Source of the DNA: Triglochin maritima
Lineage: Eukaryota > Streptophyta > Magnoliopsida > Alismatales > Juncaginaceae
Assembly: GCA_963682175.1 (NCBI GenBank)
Contig: OY821791.1
Span: 32,734,326 to 32,798,325, forward strand
DNA: 64,000 bases
Direction: 5' to 3'
Position numbers and translations under genes: made by a program. Position 1 is the first letter of the stretch. The number at the start of each line of letters is the position of its first letter. Positions 11,446 to 21,590 of the stretch are shown piece after piece. The notes under the pieces are model-generated. The model was not told where the DNA came from. It worked only from the letters and a program-made list of their open reading frames with translations, and made no database searches.

Positions 11446-11786
11446 TGGTTAAATGGGAAGTTGTGTTGTTAATGTTAAGGAATGATTTATTCGTGTGGAC
11501 CGACCAGCCCACACGACACGACACGACTCTCTCTTTGTTTAGTTAGAAGTTCAGTTGTTGAGAAACACAAACACACTTACACTTGGGGTTTTGCCATTCC
11601 AAAATCCCAGCCATGTTGGAAGTCCTCTCCTCCTCAGCCACCTCTTCCAGAGCTTTTGTCCGTCCATATAGAGATGATTCATCTTCCCATCAACCACGAC
11701 CACGATTCAACAAAAAAATCTTCCTCCAACAACCACAAATCTCCTATCCTCCTCCAACACCATGCGATGCAAACAAACAAACATAA
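11446..11786 (+). other. Possible first exon encoding a Ser-rich leader (unrecognised gene)
   Basis: An ORF opening with an ATG near 11611 (MLEVLSSSATSSRAFVRPYR) runs to a stop at 11784-11786. The start is rich in Ser, Ala and Arg and poor in acidic residues, as in plastid transit peptides, and is preceded by a CT-rich, UTR-like stretch. The sequence stops where the gypsy LTR remnant begins (about 11790). I do not recognise the product. It could be the 5' exon of a gene cut by the insertion, or chance. Confidence 0.25.
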
Positions 11787-11789
11787 TAT

Positions 11790-13232
11790 ATATATCTTCA
11801 CGTGGAAGTCATGATACAAATGGTCAAAAGAGTGATTAAAACTACAAAATCATAAAATACGTGATACAAATCATCGTTTCTACACAAGGGGCAGATGGTC
11901 CACCAGCACTGCCGCCACACACGGGCTAGACATGCAACACTGCAGCCACACAAGGGCCAAACAGGCAAAGCACAACAGAATACGCCCTCGATAGGTTATC
12001 TCCGTAGTTCTCAAGGTCAGTAAGAATATAGTTACCTAGCGAGAACATCCGTAGAACCATAGCCCTTTAAGCCGGTAGTCATCTATGCTCAACGGAATGC
12101 GTGTGTCAAGTCCACTAACTTGCGGCAAAACGGTCGACCACAAGAACATCGGTCGACCGGTCCCCACACAATACACAGTATTATTTAAACAAACGTATCA
12201 ATCAGTCGGATAAAAGATCAGAAGCGGTCGACCATTGGACTAGTCTACGCTCTGTCTTAAACATCAATACCGACAAAACGGTAGAACGAAAGTCATGTAG
12301 CGGTCGACCATTTAGAAAGTCTATGTTATTCAATATTTTAATATAAATATCCCTCCACTCAAACCAAGGATCCGTTCAACCGAAAATAGGAATTCTAGGA
12401 TTTTGCCCAAGTCATAATCGGTCGACCGACAAAGGGGTCTCATTAGTCTGAAAATAACAGACATTTCACTGCTCAACAATTATGCTCAATCGGTCGACCG
12501 AAAATCTAAGGGCGGTCAACCGTTTAGATGGTCAAAGCCCCCAACCGACTTAGCATCGATTATATCGGTCGAACTGGATCTAAGACATTCGACTGTTTAG
12601 CTGGTTTATGCCCTTAACCGACTTACTCTCATAGTTATCGGTCGACCGACTAAGGGATCTCGTTCGACAAAAAAATGCAACTAACCATTTTCCCACAAAA
12701 TCTAGCACAAACGGTCGACCGTCACCAAATATTGTTCGACCGTTGCGGGTAAGCTTACATATAATAATAGAATTGATCGACCTGAACCATACACCGATCG
12801 ATCGTTATTCGTCATCAACCTATTTCCAGGTTGATTCAGACAGGGAATCTGACGCCAACGTCCACTCCTAACACTCACACACCTCTGGTGAGTTATTATT
12901 GAGGACTTGACATACTTTTTGACGCGAGAGAATGCCTTCCAAACTTGAGCAAACTCCTCCTCTTCTTCTTCTCCTTTCTTTCTTTCTTTCTTTCCCCTTC
13001 TTCTTCTTCTTCACTCACTTCTCTCTCTTTGTTTCGTTTTCAACTGAAGAAAAGATCCAAAATATTAACCCTCACCCTTATTTATAAAGAAAATATTTTC
13101 TCAACCCAAATCCAACACAACTGCTATCTTCCACCTCACATGCCACCTCCTTCTTCACTGTTCACGTGATTAGATTAGGTTAATTACATTTAAGTTAGGC
13201 TAATCTAAGAGTCTTTAGGTTAGGTTATCACA
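11790..13232 (-). repeat. Gypsy-type LTR, reverse orientation, 3' end truncated
   Basis: Read on the minus strand it starts TGTGATAACCTAACC at 13232 and parallels the LTR at 17583: a GTGAACAGT stretch, a TATA box (TATTTATA on the plus strand at 13079-13086), a CT/GA-rich leader, then the motif block, then the GACTTCCACGTG segment near 11801. The last part of the LTR, after GACTTCCACGTG, is absent. The ORF at 12945-13169 lies in its pyrimidine-rich leader and is not a gene. Confidence 0.72.
12131..12800. promoter_or_regulatory. CGGTCGACCG paired-motif block 3 (gypsy LTR, reverse)
   Basis: TCGA-type centres lie at 12134/12153, 12206/12228, 12282/12304, 12494/12516, 12569/12589, 12642/12664, 12715/12736 and 12777/12798. 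Spacing within pairs is 19-22 bp, mostly 20-22. Successive pairs start about 72-76 bp apart over most of the block. Confidence 0.85.
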
Positions 13233-13235
13233 ATC

Positions 13236-14100
13236 GCCCTCACTCTTCCACACATCTCCCAACTCCTCAAAATGTATTTTTCTTTTTGTATGTATATATG
13301 GTTTTGCTGATCTCTTAGCATTGCATTGCTTATACAACGATAGACGAACACCGAACACATTTCGAAAAAGACAAAGCATTGGCTTGAAGATTGTAATAAC
13401 AACCAGGAGGTCTTTTGGTGGAAAGAATGTTTCAAATGGTTGAAACTCTACAAGCATCACCGGTTTTTCATGTTCCTCCTCGATTGTAATAGCAACCATG
13501 AGGTCATCTATAGTCAGTTTTCCTCTCCTATCCTTAAGAGACATACCGAAGTCTTCCCTAGACCGAAGAAATTTCTCAGTGATTGACATTACCAGAAATT
13601 TCTTGGGAAGCTTCATGTTAGTCTCTTTTAAGTCATGGATCATGATCATAAATTGATGGGTCTATTTAGTAACTGATTTGCCTTCAACCATTTAAAACTT
13701 CAAAAATTTTCCAACATAGTATTTTTCATGACCTAAATCCTGTATTTTTTATCCAACTCAATCCACAAATCCTTTGCAGTTACAGAGGTAGAGGAGGATG
13801 AACTCTATACATATCGAAGAGCATGTTGGATAGAACCAATAGAATGCAACCTTGACATAATTTTTCTTTCTCCATCCACGTCTCTTGTACTCTTTTGATT
13901 TTTGGATCTTCAGTTTCAGAAAGTGGAACAACCTTTTCAATTTCATTAACCAAACTAGTAACGGTCAACCAAATTTTTATATGTTGTTGCAAACGTTTGA
14001 AATTCTATCCAGAAAAGTTTTCCGACATGCCTGACATGTCCACTTTTGGTGCAAACGAATTATTACTCTATATGATTAATATTTTCTCTGAGATTATGTG
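13236..14100 (-). pseudogene. Copia gag fragment (same family as element C)
   Basis: On the minus strand this matches the gag of the element at 29403: HDLKETNMKLPKKFLVMSIT and LKDRRGKLTIDDLMVAITIE parallel HGLKEADMKLLEKFLVMSII and LKHRRGKLTMDDFMVAIAIE there. Upstream, near 14030-14100, the CACTTTTGGTGCAAACGA and TTTTCTCTGAGATTA segments mirror that element's gag start and primer site. Frameshifts and stops are present. Nothing beyond the gag helical region remains. Confidence 0.75.
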
Positions 14101-15212
14101 TTACATGTGAAGGGATCGTGTTTTAAAAATTTTACTTTTTAAATGTCAATTATTATGAATTGAATGAGAAATCATTTTATTCCTTGTTTATGTTATTCGT
14201 CTTTTAGAAGTGTTAAGGAAGTCCTTAACCGTAGAGCTCTAAAAGATAATGGTTTACATAAATCAAAAGTCATTCACGATCATGGTAATTGACATGAGAC
14301 ATTGATTACCAAGTTAAAATTGTCGTGTTGGTCATAGATCATTGTAGCTCTACAAATGAGTGACGACACGGGTATGCAAAAGAAGAAGATATTACTTTTG
14401 TATACTGAATGGACCTAATAAGTAAAATATTATAGAATTGTGTTTCGTGTCATTAATGTTTTACTGTGTCCTTGGTCCTTGGATATGATACTTGTATCCT
14501 ATCACTTAAGGAGTATTTAATTTAATTAGTGTTTTGAGCTATCGATGAGTGTAGTGTAAAGACATTAGTTAGTTAAATGCAACTTTAGTTGGAGAAGATA
14601 GCTAGTCAAAAGATTATCATTGCCCCTCTTATTTGAGTGATGATATTGGTGGGCCCCTTGATAAAGCAAAGTTATAATGTGCACAATGTGATTTGAGTTA
14701 AGTCACATATTTATAACTAGCTTAAAGAGATCAAGAAATGAATAGTAGTACAAAGATGACACGATCCTACTTTGTATGTATTCTCAATATCATGACGTAA
14801 GAGACGGACACAAGTGGTGCACTCCATCACTAATTGGATTGGGTTTTGGTTCGAGTGGAATTAAGATATTTAGCTAATTGGGAGCTATAATGTGTAGCTA
14901 TATACCGCTTATAGTTTGTGATTTTAATTTATTAATATCATTGTCGATTTAGCTTAGATCCTCCCATAGGTCACACCACAAAACTGTGAAACAAGGAGTT
15001 GATTTTATGTTCATATGATGTATCGAATTCGTGTGAAATCGTATACATGTGGTGAATCGATAAAATCATTATGTCATGAAAATGACATAGTTAGAATCAT
15101 GAATAAATTTATATGAGATGTACATATATTATGGGGTGTGATTGTTTGACATTATATATGATAATATATTACATGATATATGAATTTTCTAAAAAACCCA
15201 AAGATCAAATTT
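14101..15212. other. Non-coding stretch, probably retroelement 3' or LTR sequence
   Basis: No ORF with a recognisable domain is seen. The AT-rich sequence with segments such as GTGGGCCCCTTGATAA near 14651 looks like the untranslated 3' region of a copia element preceding the LTR at 15213, or part of a reverse LTR joined to the gag remnant on the left. I cannot decide between these. Confidence 0.4.
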
Positions 15213-16195
15213 TGTTGGATATTAATCCAAAATTTGATAAAGGCAAAATTGTGTCAAAATGGTCGAACGGATTTTGGAGACCGGTCGACCGAATATTCAC
15301 AGTAGTTGTTGAGCATGTGAACGGTCGACCAGATGGATGCATTTGTCCGACCGGAAACTTCCAGTAGCTTTCGCGAGCTTGTGATGGTAGTGACCGGTCG
15401 ACCGGCAAAAGGTCGTGGTTCGACCGAAAATTTCCAGGAGATTTTGGTAATGATCGGTCGACCGATTTTTGAGATGCGTCCGACCGGAATTTTCCAGTGG
15501 CTTATCCATTGACCTTCTTGTGTAGAATCGGTCGATCGGTTGGGCATTTTAGGTTGACCGGTGCACGCGATTTCTGCCAGAATTAATTAAGGAATGATGT
15601 TGATCATGGGTTGGATTTATTCAATTATGATTAAATACGGATGTGAATTAATATGTGGAATATTGTGACTGGTTTTAGGAAGAGAAAAATATGGAATCAG
15701 GGGTTAGTGTTTAACCCATGATGTGGAAATTGTGGGAGCCTATAAATAGGCCTAATTTTCTTCATTATTCAGATGAATGCAAAAAAATTCTCTTCCTAAT
15801 CACACCATTAATCCATCCAAAAATTCCTTAATTAGATTAACTTTTTGGAAATCAAAATCTCAAGAAACTAAGAGGGGGTTATTAGCTTGATTCTAAGCCT
15901 GTTTGGAGATTGTTTGGCTAGCTCCTTTCTCTCCAACTTTATTTAGAGTTTGGTGAACACTCGGAGGCGAATCATCAGGCGATTGGAGGGGCAACACAAC
16001 TCCGAATTTTCAAGAGATTTTAGAGAACCTCTAGGTGTGTTTATTTAGCATTTACTTGTTTGTTCTAATGTATGCTAAATAATTAGGACAAACAAATGCA
16101 TGTTTACAATAAAATCAAAGAAAATATAAATATTCGATCCTGTTAATAAAAATTTGAAAAATATACACATACAATAGGACAAACAATCCTGCAAC
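15213..16195 (+). repeat. Copia-type LTR (family distinct from SIRE)
   Basis: Starts TGTTGGATATTAATCC and ends CTGCAACA, about 983 bp, with a TATA box TATAAATA at 15741-15748. U3 carries a very regular CGGTCGACCG block. The sequence following it (16196 on) repeats a short gag-start segment also seen reversed near 14030. No clear 5-bp target duplication is visible, so termini are provisional. Confidence 0.6.
15261..15560. promoter_or_regulatory. CGGTCGACCG paired-motif block 4 (copia LTR, upstream of TATA)
   Basis: Five pairs have centres at 15263/15285, 15325/15347, 15398/15420, 15458/15480 and 15532/15554, every one exactly 22 bp apart. Pair starts are separated by 62, 73, 60 and 74 bp. The block ends 187 bp before the TATA box at 15741. 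This is the cleanest block in the window. Confidence 0.92.
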
Positions 16196-16489
16196 ATGTT
16201 CACTTTTGGTACAAACGAATCATGTAATTCAATAGATGTATTTGAACTTCTCAAGAATTCAAGAAAGACAAAAGATCATAAACATTTTTCCCTATCCCAC
16301 TGTATCCGATGTGGGACTAAATAATAATTTGGCATTGTAGTGAAGCCTGTATACCTAAATTGAAGTCATGCATATTGTACTTGTGTTTTTCAAGGATCTT
16401 GAGTTGAAGAAAGTATGGAAATGAAGAATGGTTATTGTTGGTGTGAGTGGTGAGTGTGTGGTTGGCATGGGTGATGGAAGAAAGGAAGA

Positions 16490-16734
16490 ATGGTTGCTCT
16501 TCTTCTTATTTCTCCTCCTTCTCTTCTGTTGTCAAGCACAACAATCAGAAGCACTGTGGGGTTGGTGCCGCCGCTTGTGAAGAGTAACCCATCATTCTGC
16601 TAGGCCTTGAAGGACTACTCCACCTCACCTACGTTTCCTTAGTTCTGCATCGTTGGCCACTTCTTTGGTGGATGCGACATCACCGTTGAAGCATACAAAA
16701 GTGGAGAGTGCTGGAGAAAACAATGTGCTCTTAA
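16490..16734 (+). pseudogene. Monothiol glutaredoxin-like (plastid type) pseudogene
   Basis: From the ATG at 16490 one frame encodes a Ser/Leu-rich, transit-like leader (MVALLLISPPSLLLSSTT). It continues, past an in-frame stop, with ALKDYSTSPTFP, a second stop, and FFGGCDITVEAYKSGE. The last part matches the C-terminal half of CGFS-type monothiol glutaredoxins (WPTFPQ.....GGCDI....SGEL). After GE one lost base shifts the frame; the +1 frame gives VLEKTMCS and a stop, the expected C-terminus. The N-terminal half of the domain, including the CGFS active site, is absent. Joining the leader straight to the C-terminal part suggests a deleted or retro-copied gene. Confidence 0.6.
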
Positions 16735-17210
16735 ATCATCAACAAACATGCATCTATTGCTTAAGGTTTGTGTAATGTATTTCTCCAAGACTTCAACATT
16801 AGATATTCATTCCTGCCACATTTTCAAATTATGACAAACCATGTGATGAATGTTTCGTTTAGCTCACTTGCCAGGAGATTACTCTGGGCAACTATGTCAT
16901 GGGTTGTGTCTGCCAAGTTCTAAGTTTGTGTCATGAATTACACATTTTAAATCACGTGTCTCAAGACTGGACCTTATTATATTTGGAGTTTTTCTTACCT
17001 TGATATTGTGATATATTCGATAGCCCTTGACTAGTCTATATTGCAATTGATAGGATCTTGGATTACTGCATTCTTGACTTTATTATATTTGGAGTAAATT
17101 AGTGAGATGTTGAACAATAAAAGTACCTTAACTGTGGATGATATGAAACCTTCATTCCACCAAAAGAACAGAGCTTGGCTAGCCAGTAGCAACATATCAA
17201 TACTAGTTTC

Positions 17211-17246
<36 letters not shown>

Positions 17247-17582
17247 ATGAATTTGCTGTGGATATGGTACAATATGGCATTTCTAAAACATATAAGTACG
17301 TTTGTCTACAATAACTGCGTGCTCGGGAAATAAAAGGATCATCATACTGGTGCTGCATGCAAATGGTCAATGAACTTTGGTTGGTGTTATCTTCTTGAAA
17401 AGTTTGTACCTCACCATTCTCGTAATCTTGTAAAACCAGAAAACACTTACCAACTGCAATCCTAAAGCCATGACATGAAAAAAAACAAAAACTGTAACGG
17501 TATCTTAACAAACACCAAACTCAAAAATAAAATTCAAAGTCTTCTAAAGAGCACACACCTTTGTGAGTAGAGGTTTTGGTGA
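16735..17582. other. Intergenic stretch with a (TA)n tract
   Basis: No gene is firmly supported. A (TA)n microsatellite lies at about 17214-17245. A reverse ORF (17203-17511) contains a possible exon ending at a GTAAG donor, but I recognise no family in it. Confidence 0.5.
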
Positions 17583-19437
17583 TGTAACTGTAATAATCTT
17601 AATCTAAGCAACTGAATTAACTAAACTAAATCTAATTAAGACTTAATTAAACCGTGAACAGTAACTGATGAGGTGGAGTTGAGGATAAAATTTGGGTTTT
17701 GCAATAAATAGAGGTGTTAGGGTTAAATTGAAACGTTTCTTTCATTGTTGATCAAAACCAGAGAGTGAGAGGCACGATTAAGGAGGAGAGGAAGAAGAGA
17801 AGGAGAATGAGAAGAAGTGAATGTAAAGTGTTTGGTTAAGCTTGACAAAGCTCGGGAGGCTTCCACAAACTTCAAAATGGTATGCCAAGTCTTCATTATA
17901 ACTCACACAAGTTTTGTGGGTGTTGGGGATCGACGTTGGCGTCGGATTCCCCGTCTGATTTCAACCTGTCCAGAGGTTGAAGAAGACAGTCTGTCGACCG
18001 GTGTCTATTAGCGGTCGACCAATTTTAATATAATAATGTTTTCTACCCGCAAACGGTCAGACGATGTCTAAGGATGGTCGACCGTCATGCTAGATTTTCG
18101 TGTGATAAAGGGTTAGATGTTGTTTCGGTCGAACGGATCCACTTAGCCGATCGACCGAAATAATGAGAATAGGTCAGTTGAGGGTTTTTGACTTATTAAA
18201 CGGTCGAACACCCTTGATCTGGTTCGACCGATATATTTGATGCTAAGTCAGTTGGGAGCTTTGACCATCAAAACGGTCGACCACTCTTTAACTCTCGGTC
18301 GACTGACTAGCATTTTAAATCGAGCAGTAAAGTGCCTGTGATATTTCGGTCGAACAGAATCTCTGTTCCGGTCGACCGAATGTTACTTGGCAAAATGCTG
18401 AAATCCGTGTAGTCGGTTGAACGGACCCTTGGTTCGATCGGTGGGATTAATATTATAAAATATTGTATAGCGTAGACCATCCAAACGGTCGACCGCTAGA
18501 TGCTTCTTGTTCGACTGATTGGTCGTTAATTCGGTTGGCATGGTTCAACCGAAGTTTAACTGTTTGAACAATACTGAGTACTGTGTGGCGGACCGGTCGA
18601 CCAATGAGCTTGGAGTGGTCGACCGATCTGCCACAGGTTGATGAATTTATTCACACGCGAGTTGTCGATGTCAGGTTGACTACCGGCTCAGAGGCGATGG
18701 CGATTACTGGCCTTAGGAGCGACGGATTTCACCTTCGATGAGGGCGTATTATTGTTGAGCCTGTCATGCCGTACGGGGTATGAGAGATGATTGCCGTAAG
18801 CCTTGGGTTGTATGCTGGGGTTTGTCGGTAGGCTGAGGGAGTTCCGGCAGAGTGCGACGTCAGGCAGTCCTTGGGGGAGCAATGACTGTTGTCTGGCCTA
18901 AGTTGTGCATTTGGCGGGCTTACTCGTTCATTGTGGCGGCGGCGGCATACTAGGGTGCCTTCCTGCGGCTCTTGTGGGAGTAGTGGTGTCGTTTGGCCCT
19001 TGTGTGGCAGCGGTGGACTGACTTGACCGTTGTGGTGGCAGGAGTGGTATAGTACGCGGTGACGGAGATGTGTATTATTGTGGGCCCGAGGTGGATGATC
19101 ATGTGCATTGCATTGTCTTTCATTTCATTTTGGTATTTTAGGAGGTTTGGCATACGGGGTTCCAGCTGGGAACTCAGGCTGTTTCATTAGAGTCTGAGGT
19201 GGTCACCGAGGAGGGTGCCTCCAGGATCATATCCAATCTTTTGTTGATCCTTTTCTTTTTGAGGTAGTGATTACATGTTGTATAACTTTTATTTGTAATC
19301 ACAGTCTGCTTGTATATTTGACTTCCACGTGGATCTATATATATATTTCATCTTGTCATTTTCGTGACGCATCATGTGTTGACCGTTGACGGTCTTTTAT
19401 TATGTTTAAATTTTCCGTTATTTTCGGGGACGTTACG
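17583..19437 (+). repeat. Gypsy-type LTR (Tekay-like ends), nearly complete
   Basis: Starts TGTAACTGTAATAATC and ends GACGTTACG, about 1855 bp. TGTAAC...GTTACA-like ends with a GACCGTTGACGGTC segment (19380-19394) are shared with the LTR ending at 28254. A TATA-like AATAAATAG lies at 17703-17711, followed by a GA-rich leader and then the motif block. No internal retroelement sequence flanks it on either side, so it is a solo LTR or a fragment. No convincing target duplication was found. Confidence 0.7.
17990..18625. promoter_or_regulatory. CGGTCGACCG paired-motif block 5 (gypsy LTR, downstream of TATA)
   Basis: Centres lie at 17994/18015, 18057/18078, 18129/18151, 18204/18224, 18278/18299, 18350/18372, 18417/18434, 18489/18511 and 18597/18619. 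Spacing is 20-22 bp except one pair at 17. Pair starts are 63-75 bp apart. In many pairs the outer half-sites are the conserved ones (CGGTCGAAC ... GTTCGACCG). The block starts about 285 bp after the TATA-like element. Confidence 0.9.
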
Positions 19438-19759
19438 TAGAGTAAAAAAGGTCCATCGATTATCCTTGCTATAAAAAAGTAGCAACAAACATTATCTACA
19501 CACATACCAAAAAAAAGTAAAACTAAATCTAAACTAAAAGGCATGATGTATATTGTTAAGAAGGAGACAAACAAAACAGTGAACTGACATCGGCAATTAG
19601 ATTGAGGCTTGTGTCTGTGTATCCCACATCTTTGAGGATCTCTCTCAGATGCAAGAACGGGTTTGAGATCTCCATTATCCACATCGTCGCAGCCATCTCC
19701 GACCCACACTACCATACGTACATGTTCGATATATTGATCATTGCCATGTTCCTTCCATA
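19438..19759. other. Intergenic stretch, no gene seen
   Basis: I see no domain or splice-supported exon. The minus-strand ORF at 19356-19787 straddles the LTR end and is likely chance. Confidence 0.5.
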
Positions 19760-20136
19760 AACATATTTCCCCCAAAAAAGGGTTCATATATATATACCAT
19801 ACCTTCTGGTATGCAAGTCCTGCTCCTATGCCAACTAGGGGAGAGCAAAACCCGGTCTGGGTTCGGTCCGAACCGAACCAAAAAATTTGGATCCGGTCTG
19901 GTCAGGTCCAATTTTTTTTTAAATTTAAGGTAAAAAATTAGGTTCTTCGGTCCGGACCCTTTGTTTTTTTCGGTCCGAACCTAAAATGTTTTTCCGGTCC
20001 GAACCGGTTGCTCACCCCTAAGGCAAACATACCAATGATGTGACATATATAATCATATTTCCCCAAAAAAGAGTTCATATATACAACCTTCTGGTATGCA
20101 AGTCCTGCTCCTATGCCAACAATACCAATGATGTGG
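19760..20136 (+). repeat. Tandem duplication, one copy carrying a MITE
   Basis: A segment from CATATTTCCCC through GGTATGCAAGTCCTGCTCC to CCAATGATGTG occurs at 19760-20042 and again at about 20053-20136. The first copy contains the 185-bp hAT-type MITE; the second retains the uninterrupted target. Confidence 0.85.
19836..20020. mobile_element. hAT-type MITE (185 bp)
   Basis: Ends TAGGGGAGAGCAAAACCCGG and, on the other side, CCGGTTGCTCACCCCTA, which is inverted to TAGGGGTGAGCAACCGG. This is the TAGGGGTGAGCA terminus common in plant hAT MITEs. Flanks ATGCCAAC (19828-19835) and AGGCAAAC (20021-20028) are an 8-bp duplication with two mismatches. The inside is made of CGGTCCGAACC repeats in both orientations, so it could fold into long hairpins. 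The neighbouring duplicate supplies the empty site. Confidence 0.9.
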
Positions 20137-20149
20137 TTAATAATTTTGG

Positions 20150-20265
20150 TAATATTTTTTCCAATGAATGTTATAAGCCATGGGAGTATATAAACGATAG
20201 TACCATAGCGGTTGGAGGATAAGTATAGACTTTTCTATTACATTGGATCATGAGCAATAAGATTG
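20150..20265 (-). repeat. Copia LTR fragment, second copy at 26283-26370
   Basis: CCAATGAATGTTATAA, GTATATAAACGATAGTACCATAGC, GGTTGGAGGA and a CTATTACATT segment parallel 26283-26370 with about four in five bases matching by eye. At 26270 the segment abuts a degenerate primer site and gag on the minus strand, so both pieces are probably the LTR end of the same copia family. Confidence 0.5.
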
Positions 20266-20411
20266 AGAGTTTAGCGTTTGATCGAGCTCATGTAGCTCAG
20301 GTCGTTACTCCCGTTTTTAGTAGGTGTGGACTTACATGACATAATGACTTAAAATGTATTTACGCTCCAAGTAATACTGAGAATGCAAATGCAATATATC
20401 AATAATGGTCC

Positions 20412-21590
20412 TGTAACGACCCGTACAATCACTCGTATAACCCAGTACGACAAAACCACCCTAACTTCAATCTCAACACGGTCAAAGCTCGCACGCTTAA
20501 TCTCAACCCCCACGTTATCACCTTTCACGCCCATCAGTGACCTATCAATCTCCACATCAAAGGTCTCACCCTATAATCACCAACCTCTTCAGGCCTCACC
20601 ATCAGGTTATTCTAATCAAATTCTACTACTCCAGTGGGTCAACCCAAAGGACCACTCTCTTGAACAAATCCTTCAAGCGTTCATGCAGAGCATGCAAGTT
20701 TGTTCTAAGCATTGGAAATGCAAATCAGCCAATTGGCTCATCATGTCTATGAATGTAGGAAGGGTCAATTCTCAAGTCAACCCGAGGTGAATCCCTGGGA
20801 CACTCAATCTCAAAGAATGCCACTACTTCCTCGTGTTACCTCTGAACCAAACCATCATGTTAATGTGATTCATACTTTCAGGTCTGGTAAGTTGGTGGAC
20901 AACTAAATTGGGGTGCCTTCTTTGCAATCACCATCCCTTGGTATCATCAGACCTGTGGTGACCCACATCTATGAGGAAGCAGGATCCTCAGGTTCCCTCA
21001 ATAAATATTTTCAAGAAGAAGGTTGATCCTGAGGTTCCTTCAACTTTTACTTCGACAATGGGGTCTAACCCTGAGATTCATTTGTCTCATCATGTGTCAA
21101 AGGAATCAAAGTCTGAGGTTCCTTCGCAAGACCCATGTTCCCCGAAGGAGTCTTTCCCTGAGCGCCTTAAATCGAAAACTTGAAATCAACACTACAAGAT
21201 GCTTGAGATTTTTTAGCAAGTTAAGGTGAATATTCTGTTGTTGGAGGTGATTTAACATATGCTATCTTATACCAAGCTTCTCAAGGATTTACACACCAAA
21301 AAGAGAAAAACTCATGTTTCCAAGAAAGCTTTTCTTGCTGCAAATGTGAGTTCATTGTTGGCACAACCCATGCAAGTCAAATACAAGGACCCTAGTTATC
21401 ATACTATTTCTTGTGTGATTACTGATGTGTCAATACATCAAGATTTATTGGACTTAGGTGCATTTGTCAATATGTTCCCATATTCTGTCTACGTCTACTA
21501 TGGTCAAGGAGACCTCAAACAAACAAAAACTATTCTTCAATCAGCTGATAGGTCAATAAAGAAACAAAGAGGTGTTGTAGAAGATGTCCT
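20412..21590 (+). pseudogene. Ty3/gypsy (Athila-like) LTR start plus gag/protease remnant
   Basis: TGTAACGACCCG at 20412 resembles a gypsy LTR start. From about 20590 gag sequence appears: SLEQILQAFMQ, then in another frame QLAHHVYECRKGQF, QPEVNPW and LVDN. From 21259 a gag end and protease region reads YTKLLKDLHTKKRK, KYKDPSYHTISCVI, DLLDLGAFVNMFPYSVY and VVEDVL. The DLGA motif stands where active copies of this lineage have D(L/S)GA. Several stops and frame changes separate the pieces. At about 21590 it joins reverse-oriented copia sequence, so RT and integrase are missing. Confidence 0.75.

Noticed and set aside
12945..13169. Ser/Phe-rich 74-aa ORF
   Set aside because: It falls in the CT-rich leader of the reverse gypsy LTR, with no domain.
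17203..17511. Reverse ORF with a possible exon ending at GTAAG
   Set aside because: No family recognised and half of it is TA repeat. Left unannotated apart from the intergenic note.
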